Positions 1 through 7,952 are shown, numbered from the stretch's first letter. The stretch: 22,479 nucleotides of DNA from Candidatus Muiribacterium halophilum (GCA_023228995.1 JALOAD010000053.1:1-22479); one strand, 5' to 3'. Program-made: numbers and translations. The notes: a model not told the origin generated them from the letters alone.

Positions 1-1
1 C

Positions 2-97
2 AATGAAATAGCAAAAAGCATTCTTCCACTCACTCTCATTTATGATACAATTTTACATGCTTGTTTGAGACTCAAAAAAGTGGAAGGCTGGGAGTGA
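2..97 (+). CDS. C-terminal end of an unidentified gene entering from the left edge
   Basis: A reading frame is open from the window edge for 31 codons and stops at TGA 95-97; the other two forward frames contain stop codons in the first ten bases. The visible tail is mixed hydrophobic/basic (it includes SILPLTLIYDTILHACL, then LKKVEGWE). I do not recognise it. The next ORF starts 18 nt downstream with a GGTGGA-type ribosome binding site in between, so the two could form a + strand operon. Only the short open length and the spacing support it as real. Confidence 0.35.
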   Translation, partial: NEIAKSILPLTLIYDTILHACLRLKKVEGWE

Positions 98-115
98 AAC
101 GGGTGGAAGAATAAA

Positions 116-340
116 GTGAAATATCCAGTAGGCTACAGTAAGATTAGAGTGTTTGATAAAAATATTGTTTTTTCAACAAATGATTATTATACATCACTTG
201 ATGATGGGATGATTTTTACAGATGTGGATAGAAATATCAATAGTAAAATACTTCAAAACTTAACATATAACGAATTTGATAAATCAACTATTATCGGTAT
301 TCTTGAAAATGCAAAAGGTCAAAAACTACAATTAAGATAG
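116..340 (+). CDS. Small hypothetical protein (74 aa)
   Basis: A GTG-started ORF preceded by GGTGGA about 8 nt upstream. The product is a soluble-looking 74-aa protein with no membrane segment, no cysteines and no motif I recognise. It begins MKYPVGYSKIRVFDKN and contains an acidic DDGMIFTDVDRN stretch. It follows the truncated gene at the left edge by 18 nt and is followed by a long non-coding region. No function is proposed. It could be a chance ORF, but the start-codon context and the codon choice resemble the neighbouring genes. Confidence 0.45.
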   Translation: MKYPVGYSKIRVFDKNIVFSTNDYYTSLDDGMIFTDVDRNINSKILQNLTYNEFDKSTIIGILENAKGQKLQLR

Positions 341-816
341 AAGAAATTTATGTTTTTTATGATGTTCAAACATTGTAAAAAATAGTGTTTTTTACAACTC
401 AAAGATTTTTAATAGGAAGTTCCTTTTTTAAGGGACTTCCAAACACTTTCCCCCACAAAATAGAAACTAGAAAAAACAATCACTCTTACAAATTTTTTTC
501 ATAAGAAATATTGAACAATTTTTCATGCTATATTTTCGTATATCAATTTACAAAACTGATTAGGTGGAGCTCAGATACATTTACGAATGTATCACACCAT
601 CTCAAACAAAAGAGCGTCAAAAGATTTTGATTTCCTTTGATTTAGAAATTTTTTGCACTACCAACAATCAAAGAAGAGTGGCAAGCTTTGACCTGCTAGT
701 ACAAGTTTTAAAATATATTATAAGTTTTTACCTCTAACTGGTATTGTATGAGATGTTAGCGATTTAGATGCAAAAATCGAAAAATAAATGCAGATTGACT
801 AAACAAATTTTTGCCT
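341..816. other. Non-coding region with several palindromes upstream of the left recombinase
   Basis: No convincing gene in about 475 nt. It contains four inverted repeats. (a) 373-382/388-397 is a perfect 10-bp A/T-rich inverted repeat with a 5-nt loop. (b) 415-423/432-440 is a 9-bp stem with one G-T pair and an 8-nt loop, without a following T-run. (c) 574-581/586-593 is GATACATT with its complement around TACG, flanked by GGTG at 563 and CACC at 595. (d) 635-642/666-673 is CTTTGATT and its complement, 23 nt apart. Hairpins (a) and (b) could end transcription of the small upstream ORF. Palindromes (c) and (d) could be operator or recombinase-binding sites for the gene that follows. No clear promoter or strong ribosome binding site precedes that gene. 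Confidence 0.5.
574..593. repeat. 8-bp palindrome GATACATT-TACG-AATGTATC upstream of left recombinase
   Basis: Perfect 8-bp arms with a 4-nt TACG centre. The outer GGTG (563-566) and CACC (595-598) extend the symmetry with unequal gaps. It lies about 225 nt upstream of the recombinase start, so it could be an operator, a recombinase core/arm site or a cruciform. Function is inferred from position only. Confidence 0.4.
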
Positions 817-1785
817 ATGATAGAGGCTGAAACTATCAAAACTAAAATACTAAAGGACAATTTTTTGAGAGGAAGTGTTTACTACCAAAGTTCACAATTA
901 GCAAAACAAATCTTTGAAGCTGGAGCTAAAAAAGAAGATAGAATCAATCCAAACCATGAACACTATCAAAAGGTTGCAAGTTATAAAACAATGGAGAGTT
1001 ACCGCTCAATTTGGAACAATTTTTTTAACTATCTTAAAGAGCATTGGGGTATAAAAGATTTTGAGAAAATAGAAGCACAACATATACAAGCCTATATGGA
1101 TTATAAAATAGAATACTATCCTTCAAAACAATATCTTGAAAAAATAAGTGCATCTTTAGGTAAGCTGGAACTTGCCCTCAAGCTATTTGCAAAAAATATT
1201 CATAATGAGATTAGAGAGTATGATTTTTCCATCCGTCAAACTCTTTTAGATGAAGCAAGAGATTTAAAATATGTAGCCAATAACTATCATAATCGTGCAT
1301 ATAATAATCCTGAACTTTTAATCTCAAATCTTAAAAATCCACTTCATAAATTAACAGCAACTATTCAATATGAAGGAGGTGCACGAATTGAGGGTGTGGC
1401 ACTAATAAAGCCTGAGCAATTATTTGGAAGTAAACTAGATATTATCACAAATACACAAAAAGGGATTATCTTTACTAAAGAAAAAGGTGGCAAAGAGGGA
1501 GAGGTTTTGGTATCAGTTGATACTTACAAGAAAATAAAAAATTATCTATCTATATATCCGAAATTTAAAATCAACCGCCAAGCTTATTATGAAGATATCA
1601 AACAATCAGCTCTATTATCCAATGAAATACCAGAAGCAAGTCATGGTCTTAGATGGAATTTTGCAAAAAGAAGAATGTTTGAATATGCCAAAGCTGGCTA
1701 CTCTTATGCCCAATCACTTCAAGAAGTAAGCTATGAAATGAAGCATAATCGTGCAAGTATTACTGAGCATTATTTAGGTGGCTAA
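817..1785 (+). CDS. Tyrosine recombinase / site-specific integrase (322 aa)
   Basis: Catalyses DNA strand exchange through a 3'-phosphotyrosine intermediate. The catalytic set is visible from the ATG at 817: Arg190 in GGARIEG, Lys221/223 in FTKEKGG (beta-hairpin Lys), His276 and Arg279 in HGLR, His310 in KHNRASIT and the nucleophile Tyr319 in EHYLG. The N-terminal part has the usual SAM-like DNA-binding region (SYKTMESYRSIWNNFFNYL). The protein ends four residues after the Tyr, shorter than many integrases. An in-frame TTG at 811 is an alternative start; TGA at 796 closes the frame and no good SD precedes either start, so the start is uncertain. A TTGACA promoter for the next gene overlaps its stop. 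It is far from the tRNA att site and unlike the right-hand integrase in sequence, so it probably belongs to a different element or acts on another site. Confidence 0.88.
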   Translation: MIEAETIKTKILKDNFLRGSVYYQSSQLAKQIFEAGAKKEDRINPNHEHYQKVASYKTMESYRSIWNNFFNYLKEHWGIKDFEKIEAQHIQAYMDYKIEYYPSKQYLEKISASLGKLELALKLFAKNIHNEIREYDFSIRQTLLDEARDLKYVANNYHNRAYNNPELLISNLKNPLHKLTATIQYEGGARIEGVALIKPEQLFGSKLDIITNTQKGIIFTKEKGGKEGEVLVSVDTYKKIKNYLSIYPKFKINRQAYYEDIKQSALLSNEIPEASHGLRWNFAKRRMFEYAKAGYSYAQSLQEVSYEMKHNRASITEHYLGG

Positions 1786-1788
1786 ACC

Positions 1789-1816
1789 TTGACAAAAAGC
1801 CATATTTTTGTAAAAT
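1789..1816 (+). promoter_or_regulatory. Sigma70-type promoter for the 65-aa ORF
   Basis: A consensus TTGACA at 1789-1794, a 16-nt spacer, and TAAAAT at 1811-1816 preceded by TTTTTG. The -35 starts three bases after the recombinase stop codon. The predicted transcript starts near 1823, just before AAAGGAAA and the ATG at 1840. It is one of the best promoter matches in the window. Confidence 0.6.
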
Positions 1817-1839
1817 ATATTCAAAAAAAGGAAACAAAA

Positions 1840-2037
1840 ATGCTTATAATCAAAGAATATTTAACAGCTGTAAAACTAGATGAAGACAACAAAATCCTAT
1901 TTGCCTATGATATCAAAGATAAAATCATAGATGAACAAAGTGAGGGAATTTTAAGTGAAGTAAATGAAGTAATGTATCAAACAATAGCATCACACTTTCA
2001 TATCAAGCCAGAGGATTTTGGAGTGCAAATTGGTTGA
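1840..2037 (+). CDS. Small hypothetical protein (65 aa)
   Basis: The ATG at 1840 has an AAAGGAAA ribosome binding site 7 nt upstream and a consensus promoter just before that. A longer in-frame version starting at TTG 1789 would begin inside the -35 box and is not favoured. The product is acidic and soluble: MLIIKEYLTAVKLDEDNK, then a C-terminal HFHIKPEDFGVQIG. No family is recognised. It sits between the tyrosine recombinase and the left 52-bp repeat, mirroring the small protein between the right integrase and the right repeat. The two small proteins do not look alike. A recombination directionality or regulatory role is possible but only by position. Confidence 0.6.
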   Translation: MLIIKEYLTAVKLDEDNKILFAYDIKDKIIDEQSEGILSEVNEVMYQTIASHFHIKPEDFGVQIG

Positions 2038-2062
2038 AATTTGAGCTAAATTTTGGTAGAAT
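2034..2062 (+). promoter_or_regulatory. Promoter-like element pointing into the left 52-bp repeat
   Basis: TTGAAA at 2034-2039, a 17-nt spacer and TAGAAT at 2057-2062, preceded by TTTTGG. The predicted start is near 2069, at the first bases of the 52-bp repeat, so a transcript would begin with the hairpin. No ORF follows on this strand. The right copy of the repeat has only a weaker TAAATT at the same place and no matching -35, so this could be chance in AT-rich DNA. Confidence 0.35.
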
Positions 2063-2065
2063 TCA

Positions 2066-2117
2066 CTTTGAATATCAAGCCCTAAGATGGGAGTGACTCT
2101 GCTAGTTCTTGAGGGCT
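2066..2117 (+). repeat. Left copy of 52-bp hairpin-forming inverted repeat flanking the defence cargo
   Basis: Matches the reverse complement of 19992-20043 at 49 of 52 positions; the three differences are 2088, 2089 and 2094, all in the middle. The copy is itself an imperfect palindrome: AGCCCTAAGA (2078-2087) pairs with TCTTGAGGGCT (2107-2117) with one extra unpaired G at 2111. The 19-nt apical part holds GAG-TGA-CTC. Conservation also covers the non-palindromic left part (CTTTGAATATCA), so it is more than a simple terminator, and no T-run follows. It could be a recombinase site, a structured RNA or a mobile repeat. No target-site duplication flanks the pair. Confidence 0.85.
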
Positions 2118-2190
2118 AACTACAAAATTACATTTTATTTCTATTATTAAACCACTTCTTTTTTTCATTTAAGCTATCTTTAAATTGTCT

Positions 2191-2223
2191 AAAAAACCGT
2201 CTAAAATTGTCTAGACTTTTTTT
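2191..2223 (-). terminator. Possible terminator of the minus-strand cargo operon
   Basis: Read on the minus strand: an A-run, GTCTA, an 8-nt loop, TAGAC, GG and six Ts. The 5-bp GTCTA/TAGAC stem begins in the stop codon of the AlbA_2 gene. The stem is short. A larger perfect 11-bp inverted repeat (2184-2194 with 2225-2235) overlaps it. It is placed where the cargo operon should end. Confidence 0.3.
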
Positions 2224-3866
2224 GTTTTAGACAATATCCAGTCATACCCTATTGGCTCTATAAAGCCCATTATTCTAAGCTTTTGCAGTAGATTTTTGAT
2301 TTTATTTTTCTTTTGTTTATTGTCTAAACTATCTGGTAATTTGTCTAAAAGTAGTTTTTCAAAATCTACTTTTTTGGCTTTATTAAATTTTTCTAAGTAT
2401 TTGATAATCATATCTTGATAATACTCATCATCAAATCCTTTCATCTTCATATACTCATCCTCTTGATTTGTATATTTCGCCACATTTGATGATATATGTA
2501 AATTTGGTCGTTTCCCTTCAATGAGATTTTTTGCTTTTAAAACTTTGACTTCATCGGCACTAAGACTATGACCTTTTTGCACTTTATCAAGTAAAATAAT
2601 CTCTTCTAAAGAAAGATCAGGAACACTTGCAAGCTTTAAAGCATAGTTCATGTCAAGCACTTTTCCCTCTATGGTTACTTTTACAGAGTCATTTGAAAGC
2701 TCATACTCTGGGAGTGGAAAATACTTTTTACTTTGAATTGTAAACATCTTCACAATCCCACTACCTATGGTATCGATAAGATTTAGATTTATCATGGCTT
2801 GAGCTAAAAATTTGTTTCTATATTTTATTTCAGGTGCATCTGTTTTAAGTACATTTTCTATAGTTTGTGGGATAAATGCTCCTTTGTTTGCAAAGACTAG
2901 TTTTCTATCTTCAAACTCCACTACATTAATTTTTCCACCCATTGTATAGTCTTGATGAGCTATACAGTTATTGAGTGCTTCTCTTATGATAAATGGATGG
3001 TAGCTCTCTACTTCTTGTGGAAATAAAGAATTTCCATCCATATATCTGTATTTTAGATTTCTGATTTTGTTATAAACTGTTTCAAGACTTAAAATAAATG
3101 GGCAAGTGAAGTGCTCATAATCTTTTGCGATATTGTCTTTGTCTTTGAGTATCCAACTAATCTGTGCAACAGCAGGAGATAGCAAATATTCTGATTCACT
3201 TTTACCTAGAAGCAGTATTGCTGTGTTTGTGATTTTACCTTTGATAGTTATCTTTGCTTTATTTAAAAAAGTGTTATCATCCCAAGCTTTTATCTCATCG
3301 GCAAGTTTTGGATTTTTTATCGCATAAAGTTCTCGTGCTTTTTGTATAGCTTCATTTGATAGATCCTCAATTGTTGCATCTTCACATATTTGGATACTCC
3401 AATCAAAATCACTATTTTGGCTTCTGATTCTCTCTAACTCTTCAAGATTAAGAGGTTGAAGCTCTGAACTATCTCTTCCATAATAATGTCCCTTCCAAGC
3501 TATAGGAAGTCCAAGAGGAGCTGATGGTATTTGAAATAAAACGACTCTTTTGCCATCTAGCTTTGTTTCATATATTTCTTTAAATGTGATTCTATTTGTA
3601 GTATGGTTAGCAACTTCTGCTTTTAGATTATGAAGTGCTTTTGTATCAGTCCTAAAGTTCGTACCCACTACACTTTTATCATCTTTGATACCAAATACAA
3701 GCCAAGCTTCGCTTTTACCTATAAGATTTGCTTCATTTGAAAGTGCACTAAAATACTTACCAATCTTGTCAAAGTCGTACTGATTTTTAGCTTCTTTGTA
3801 CTCTAAAATCTCATTTTCATAATTTGTACTTAAAAATTGTTGGAGTTTTTTATCAATATCTATCAT
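2211..3866 (-). CDS. AlbA_2 (Schlafen-type) domain / HATPase_c_4 protein (551 aa)
   Basis: The N-terminal part (about residues 15-145) matches the AlbA_2 'putative DNA-binding' domain: EILEYKEAK, FSALSNEANL, AWLVFGIKDD and the conserved YYGRDSSE. A central region (about 290-375) has the GHKL-type ATPase pattern of the RecG-like HATPase_c_4 family: REALNNCIAHQDY (295-307) with the Asn of the N-box, and DTIGSGIVKMF (365-375). The C-terminus is probably winged-helix. The family (COG2865-like) is often found beside type I R-M genes and is thought to be a DNA- or nucleotide-binding regulator, or an RNase-like enzyme in Schlafen relatives. ATG at 3866 has AAGGAA 8 nt upstream. It lies 17 nt after the NACHT gene, so the two are co-transcribed and the AlbA_2 protein may partner it. 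Confidence 0.8.
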   Translation of the reverse strand: MIDIDKKLQQFLSTNYENEILEYKEAKNQYDFDKIGKYFSALSNEANLIGKSEAWLVFGIKDDKSVVGTNFRTDTKALHNLKAEVANHTTNRITFKEIYETKLDGKRVVLFQIPSAPLGLPIAWKGHYYGRDSSELQPLNLEELERIRSQNSDFDWSIQICEDATIEDLSNEAIQKARELYAIKNPKLADEIKAWDDNTFLNKAKITIKGKITNTAILLLGKSESEYLLSPAVAQISWILKDKDNIAKDYEHFTCPFILSLETVYNKIRNLKYRYMDGNSLFPQEVESYHPFIIREALNNCIAHQDYTMGGKINVVEFEDRKLVFANKGAFIPQTIENVLKTDAPEIKYRNKFLAQAMINLNLIDTIGSGIVKMFTIQSKKYFPLPEYELSNDSVKVTIEGKVLDMNYALKLASVPDLSLEEIILLDKVQKGHSLSADEVKVLKAKNLIEGKRPNLHISSNVAKYTNQEDEYMKMKGFDDEYYQDMIIKYLEKFNKAKKVDFEKLLLDKLPDSLDNKQKKNKIKNLLQKLRIMGFIEPIGYDWILSKTKKV

Positions 3867-3883
3867 AATTATATTCCTTGATA

Positions 3884-6800
3884 TTAAAAAATTTCATTAC
3901 AAATTTGATTCATTAAATCTAAATTGTAATCAAGTAAATTTTTTGAATTAATAGCTTGGCTTTTACATTCTTTGTTTTTATCTGCAAGGGAAATGTTTTT
4001 TTCATTAATCCTTTTTGCTTCATGCAAAATATAAATCTTTGTATTAATATTTTTTTGTTCTTCTTTATTTTTTCCCTGAATATTTGTAGTAGTCGAATTA
4101 ATTAGACTGTTAATTGTATTGGTTATCCGAACATCATTATAAGTTGATTGATTTTTAGAATTATCAATATTTATTGTTATATTACCTTGATTATTTTGTA
4201 TAATTTGACTTTGGTTACTACTATTTATATTAGCATTATTGGAAGATGCACTTGCTGATGGCATAAAATATAGTGCTAAACCAATTATTGAAGCCAAAGA
4301 ACCTACTACACCTATTTTTTCAAACATCGTTAATTCTCCCCATTTGTTTTTAATTTTTTCAAAATTTGACTTACTCATCACATAATCCTTATCAAATATT
4401 TTTTTATAGTAGTTATTTGGATGGCTTCTATTTTTATTTTGATTATTAAAGGCTTCTTGTAAATAATACTTTGCCAAATCAGATAATCTTTTGCATCTAT
4501 TGTTGGATAATTGTTTGAGTAAGTTAATATAATTACTATCTGAACCAATACTTTTCCAAATATAATTGATATATTCATTCATGCCATCATATATTCCTGG
4601 GGAATAAACACCTGTGGGTCTTTGATACTCATTGAAAAACAGATAGTAGTCATTTATAATTACATTAATATATTCATCTTCAAGAAAATCAATACCTTTA
4701 TTTTTTTTCAAAGCACTAATTAAATCTTTAAAGAGTTTAATTTTGTATTGATTAATATTTTGTTTATCATATAAATTTTTATTATCTTCATCTTTTATTT
4801 TGAAATTAAAAAGGTTTTTTAGTTTGTAAAATTTTATTTTTGTTGGTATTTCTTTGTATTCTAAAAAATAACTATATAAAGCTCTTTTTGGGTCAATTTT
4901 TAATAAATATTCCAAATATAAATATACTCTATCGCTATCAATAATTCTAAGCTTATCTATAAAATCATAAGATTTTTCGTCTAGTGAAATTATTTTTAAT
5001 ATCTCTTCTATTTTGTAATCATCTTTAATTATTTTAAAAATATTTTTATCTAAATTTAATAAGCTTTGAATGAAACGCGATAAATTTTCTTTATTGAATT
5101 TTTCAATTTTTTCAATAACTTCTCTAAATTCATATAAATAAATTAAGTCTTTATGTTCACTTTGTTCGAGTGATAATTTAACTAACTCTTGGATTAGTAA
5201 AATAAAATTATCAAAATATTCATTAGCTAATAAAATAAAATATTTTTCTTTTATTTTATTAAATCTAAAAGTATGAAAAAATATTTTTTCAAAAATTAAA
5301 TTAAATTGGTCTAAACTAAATAATTCTGTAGATTCATTTTTTGCTAAAAAATAAACATAAAGAGCTGTAGGTAAAACATTGTACTGAGTCGCATTTACAT
5401 CTTCTTTAATCTTTTTATACGACACATCATTGACTAAATCGTTTTTTATAAAATCCAATAATCTTTTATGTTGTTTAGGTGTTAAAATTTCAAATAACTT
5501 ATCACTATTTTCATCTCTAAAAATTTCTTCACAAATAAAGACATTATAAAAATCTTGTTTTGTAGCTAATGCCTCTAAACTATCTTCACATATTTTTTTA
5601 TGATTTTCTTTTTGTTTGACTTCTTGCTGATAATCTATAGAGGTTGCTAATTTGTCACTAAATTCTTTATCCCATTTTTCTTGCTGTTTTTTTTGCTTTT
5701 CCCATAAATTATTCATATAAGAATTAAATGTACTATTTTCCATTAAAAATTCATCCACACTTTGGATAAGTCTAAAATTTATATAGTATTCAACATATTT
5801 TTCAATAGGATATTTTAAAGCAGCTTTTTTTATATCTTCAAGTTTTATATTTAACAATCTAATTAAGCTACTTATATGATGAATATTATTTAAATCATGA
5901 CTAAAATATACTTTCCAAAAATTATCAGCGATTCTTTCAAAATCAAATGGCATTTTTTTTATATCTGTGTTTGTAATAGAACAAAAATTTGTCTTTAAGA
6001 ATTCAAAAAGTTGCTCAAAAGCTTCTTTTGAATTATTATGAAGTAATACTGCATATGCACACCAACAAACTATATGATAGTTATTTCTATCGTTTTTTAA
6101 CTTTATGTGCTCAAGCCAAATTAGTGTATCTTGAGCGTTAAGATAAGGAACAATATATTCCAATTGTCTAGAAGGAATAGCATCTAGTAATTCTAATAAT
6201 TGATTAAATGCAAATCCTGTAATTGTTTGTTGTACTTTTTTTTCTTCACCATATCTATTTAGATATTTGATGCCATACAAAGATTCAAAAAGTTTAGTTT
6301 CCAAATCTAGCATAGATATTTTTTGTTTATTTGAATTTAATAACTTTTTAGCTTTTAAAAATTCTAAAAGTCTTTTGTTAAAATCAAAATTATCTATGAA
6401 GTTATCTTCAATTAGTTCTCTAAGATTTTTATTTCCAGCAAATTTACTATGAGATATTTCATCATATTCTTCATTTGGAGATAAATTGCCATTAGAATAA
6501 TTTTCAAGATATGTAAATATCAAATCTTCCATATCTTTTGAATAATTATATTCTAGCAGTGCAATCAAATAGGCAAATACCAACTTGTCAATATCTGACG
6601 ATTTTATAAAGTTTTGTATTAAAGTTGATAGTTTTAATTTGTCAAATCTTACTAAAGTAGTATCTTCAAAATCATGCCATCTACCCCAAGCCATAGATTT
6701 CTCATTTTTAAGTTTATATAGCATTGAAGTTAAAAGTGTTTGCTGCTGTTCCTTAGTTAAACCAGGATGTCTTTTAAAAATAAATGGGTCAAACTCTACA

Positions 6801-7849
6801 AATTTATTAAATAAATCATTATTTAGATTTGTTAGGTAAATAATAACTTCCTCAAACTCTTCATAAAATCTTAATTCATGTGAAAAAAGTCCTTTAATAG
6901 TTTGCAAATCGAGTTTTTTTTCATTGATAAAATGAGCCATTAAAAATTCTTGAACAGATTTATGAAAAAAACTAAAAGAATCTCCATCCTTTTTAAACAA
7001 TGAAGTATTCAAAATAGTTTCTAATTCTTCTTGTTTTATAGGTTTATTGTCAATTTGATATAACTCATCAACCAATTTATTAGGATTTTTAAAAGACATA
7101 GACGGCTTTCTACTTAATAGCATGTAGGTGGCTAAAGATGAAGATATATTAATCAACCTTATTAAAGTTTCAGAACTAAGTGCTTCCCTATCATCTCCTT
7201 TTACAGAAAGATGATCCTTAATCAAATCAAAATAAATATCTATGAAATTTAATTCTTTAGTTTTATACTCTTTATAATTATCAATAATATTAAATATTAC
7301 GAGTATATTTTTTAATAAAAAATCTAAATAGTTTTTAGAAATAAATTCCCAAAACTCATCAGTGTCTATTTTAGCTTGAATTAGAAGTTGATTTATTTCA
7401 TCTTTTGTTAAGTCTTGAATTTGGTACACTGTAAGTGTTTTATCCAATTCTTCTAACTCACTTTTAAAATAATCGTTCCACTCAAGTTGCCTACAAGTAA
7501 GCACAAATTTAATATTTTGATTTTGATTTCTGCAGCTTTTAATAAATTCAGTTAATTGTTTTTGTAATTTTTTGTGATTTTTATAGTCTACTAAAGCTTC
7601 ATCTATAGAATCAAGTAAAATGTATTTTTTATTCTGTATCAACTCTAAATTTTTTTCTGACTCGATATTTATCAAATTTACAAAATAAACATCTTCATTG
7701 TTCTCTTTTTTAAATTGCCTTAATTGGTACGTTTTACCAGAAGCTGGTTCACCAAGTATTACAGATATATTATGATTTAATAAAGCATTGAAAGGTATAG
7801 TTTCATTTGTTTTTAAATCTAGAAAATTTCTACCTATAAAATTTTGCAT
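3884..7849 (-). CDS. NACHT/STAND-type NTPase with C-terminal membrane segment (1321 aa)
   Basis: Residues 33-40 are a Walker A (GEPASGKT). Residues 76-86 give a Walker B of NACHT style (YILLDSIDEAL). FVLTCRQLEW (115-124) fits the sensor region, and FSFFHKSVQEFLMAHF (292-307) matches the conserved F-H-S-x-Q-E-F element at the end of NACHT modules. About 850 residues of helical, Lys/Glu/Asn-rich sequence follow, probably repeats for target sensing. A single hydrophobic segment lies near 1179-1198 (GVVGSLASIIGLALYF), then a Ser/Asn-rich stretch (SASASSNNANINSSNQ) with QGNITINID, then a helical tail. The known logic is that ligand sensing drives oligomerisation and effector activation; here the effector would be membrane-acting (inference). 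The ATG lies one base after the stop of a 33-aa ORF and has no strong SD, so it may depend on translational coupling. The exact subfamily is not recognised. Confidence 0.75.
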   Translation of the reverse strand: MQNFIGRNFLDLKTNETIPFNALLNHNISVILGEPASGKTYQLRQFKKENNEDVYFVNLINIESEKNLELIQNKKYILLDSIDEALVDYKNHKKLQKQLTEFIKSCRNQNQNIKFVLTCRQLEWNDYFKSELEELDKTLTVYQIQDLTKDEINQLLIQAKIDTDEFWEFISKNYLDFLLKNILVIFNIIDNYKEYKTKELNFIDIYFDLIKDHLSVKGDDREALSSETLIRLINISSSLATYMLLSRKPSMSFKNPNKLVDELYQIDNKPIKQEELETILNTSLFKKDGDSFSFFHKSVQEFLMAHFINEKKLDLQTIKGLFSHELRFYEEFEEVIIYLTNLNNDLFNKFVEFDPFIFKRHPGLTKEQQQTLLTSMLYKLKNEKSMAWGRWHDFEDTTLVRFDKLKLSTLIQNFIKSSDIDKLVFAYLIALLEYNYSKDMEDLIFTYLENYSNGNLSPNEEYDEISHSKFAGNKNLRELIEDNFIDNFDFNKRLLEFLKAKKLLNSNKQKISMLDLETKLFESLYGIKYLNRYGEEKKVQQTITGFAFNQLLELLDAIPSRQLEYIVPYLNAQDTLIWLEHIKLKNDRNNYHIVCWCAYAVLLHNNSKEAFEQLFEFLKTNFCSITNTDIKKMPFDFERIADNFWKVYFSHDLNNIHHISSLIRLLNIKLEDIKKAALKYPIEKYVEYYINFRLIQSVDEFLMENSTFNSYMNNLWEKQKKQQEKWDKEFSDKLATSIDYQQEVKQKENHKKICEDSLEALATKQDFYNVFICEEIFRDENSDKLFEILTPKQHKRLLDFIKNDLVNDVSYKKIKEDVNATQYNVLPTALYVYFLAKNESTELFSLDQFNLIFEKIFFHTFRFNKIKEKYFILLANEYFDNFILLIQELVKLSLEQSEHKDLIYLYEFREVIEKIEKFNKENLSRFIQSLLNLDKNIFKIIKDDYKIEEILKIISLDEKSYDFIDKLRIIDSDRVYLYLEYLLKIDPKRALYSYFLEYKEIPTKIKFYKLKNLFNFKIKDEDNKNLYDKQNINQYKIKLFKDLISALKKNKGIDFLEDEYINVIINDYYLFFNEYQRPTGVYSPGIYDGMNEYINYIWKSIGSDSNYINLLKQLSNNRCKRLSDLAKYYLQEAFNNQNKNRSHPNNYYKKIFDKDYVMSKSNFEKIKNKWGELTMFEKIGVVGSLASIIGLALYFMPSASASSNNANINSSNQSQIIQNNQGNITINIDNSKNQSTYNDVRITNTINSLINSTTTNIQGKNKEEQKNINTKIYILHEAKRINEKNISLADKNKECKSQAINSKNLLDYNLDLMNQICNEIF

Positions 7850-7850
7850 T

Positions 7851-7952
7851 TCAAATACCCATCATTAAAAATTTAGTTTTCTCAAATTTGCACTCATTTT
7901 TTGTTTCTCTTTTGTTACAAACTTGTTTATGTTTTTCATTAGGGTTCATCAT
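7851..7952 (-). CDS. 33-aa micro-ORF coupled to both neighbours
   Basis: The ATG shares its A with the TAA stop of the SMC gene (TAATG). The stop TGA ends one base before the ATG of the NACHT gene (TGA-A-ATG). The 34 codons fill the intergenic gap exactly with no internal stop. The peptide starts MMNPNEKHKQVCNKRE; it is very Lys/Asn-rich with two cysteines and has no hydrophobic segment. A chance open frame of this length is common in AT-rich DNA, but the double coupling is unusual. It may be a translated leader that hands ribosomes to the NACHT gene, or a small protein. Confidence 0.4.
   Translation of the reverse strand: MMNPNEKHKQVCNKRETKNECKFEKTKFLMMGI

Noticed and set aside
373-440. Two hairpins as intrinsic terminators
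   Set aside because: One is purely A/T and the other has no following T-run; they are recorded only as palindromes in the non-coding region.
1789-1839. N-terminal extension of the 65-aa ORF from TTG 1789
   Set aside because: The TTG is the first part of a consensus -35 box, and a good ribosome binding site precedes ATG 1840.
2066-2117. Integron attC site
   Set aside because: The hairpin with an extrahelical base looks similar, but the right copy lacks the conserved AAC/GTT ends, no integron integrase signature was seen, and the copies are inverted rather than in direct orientation.
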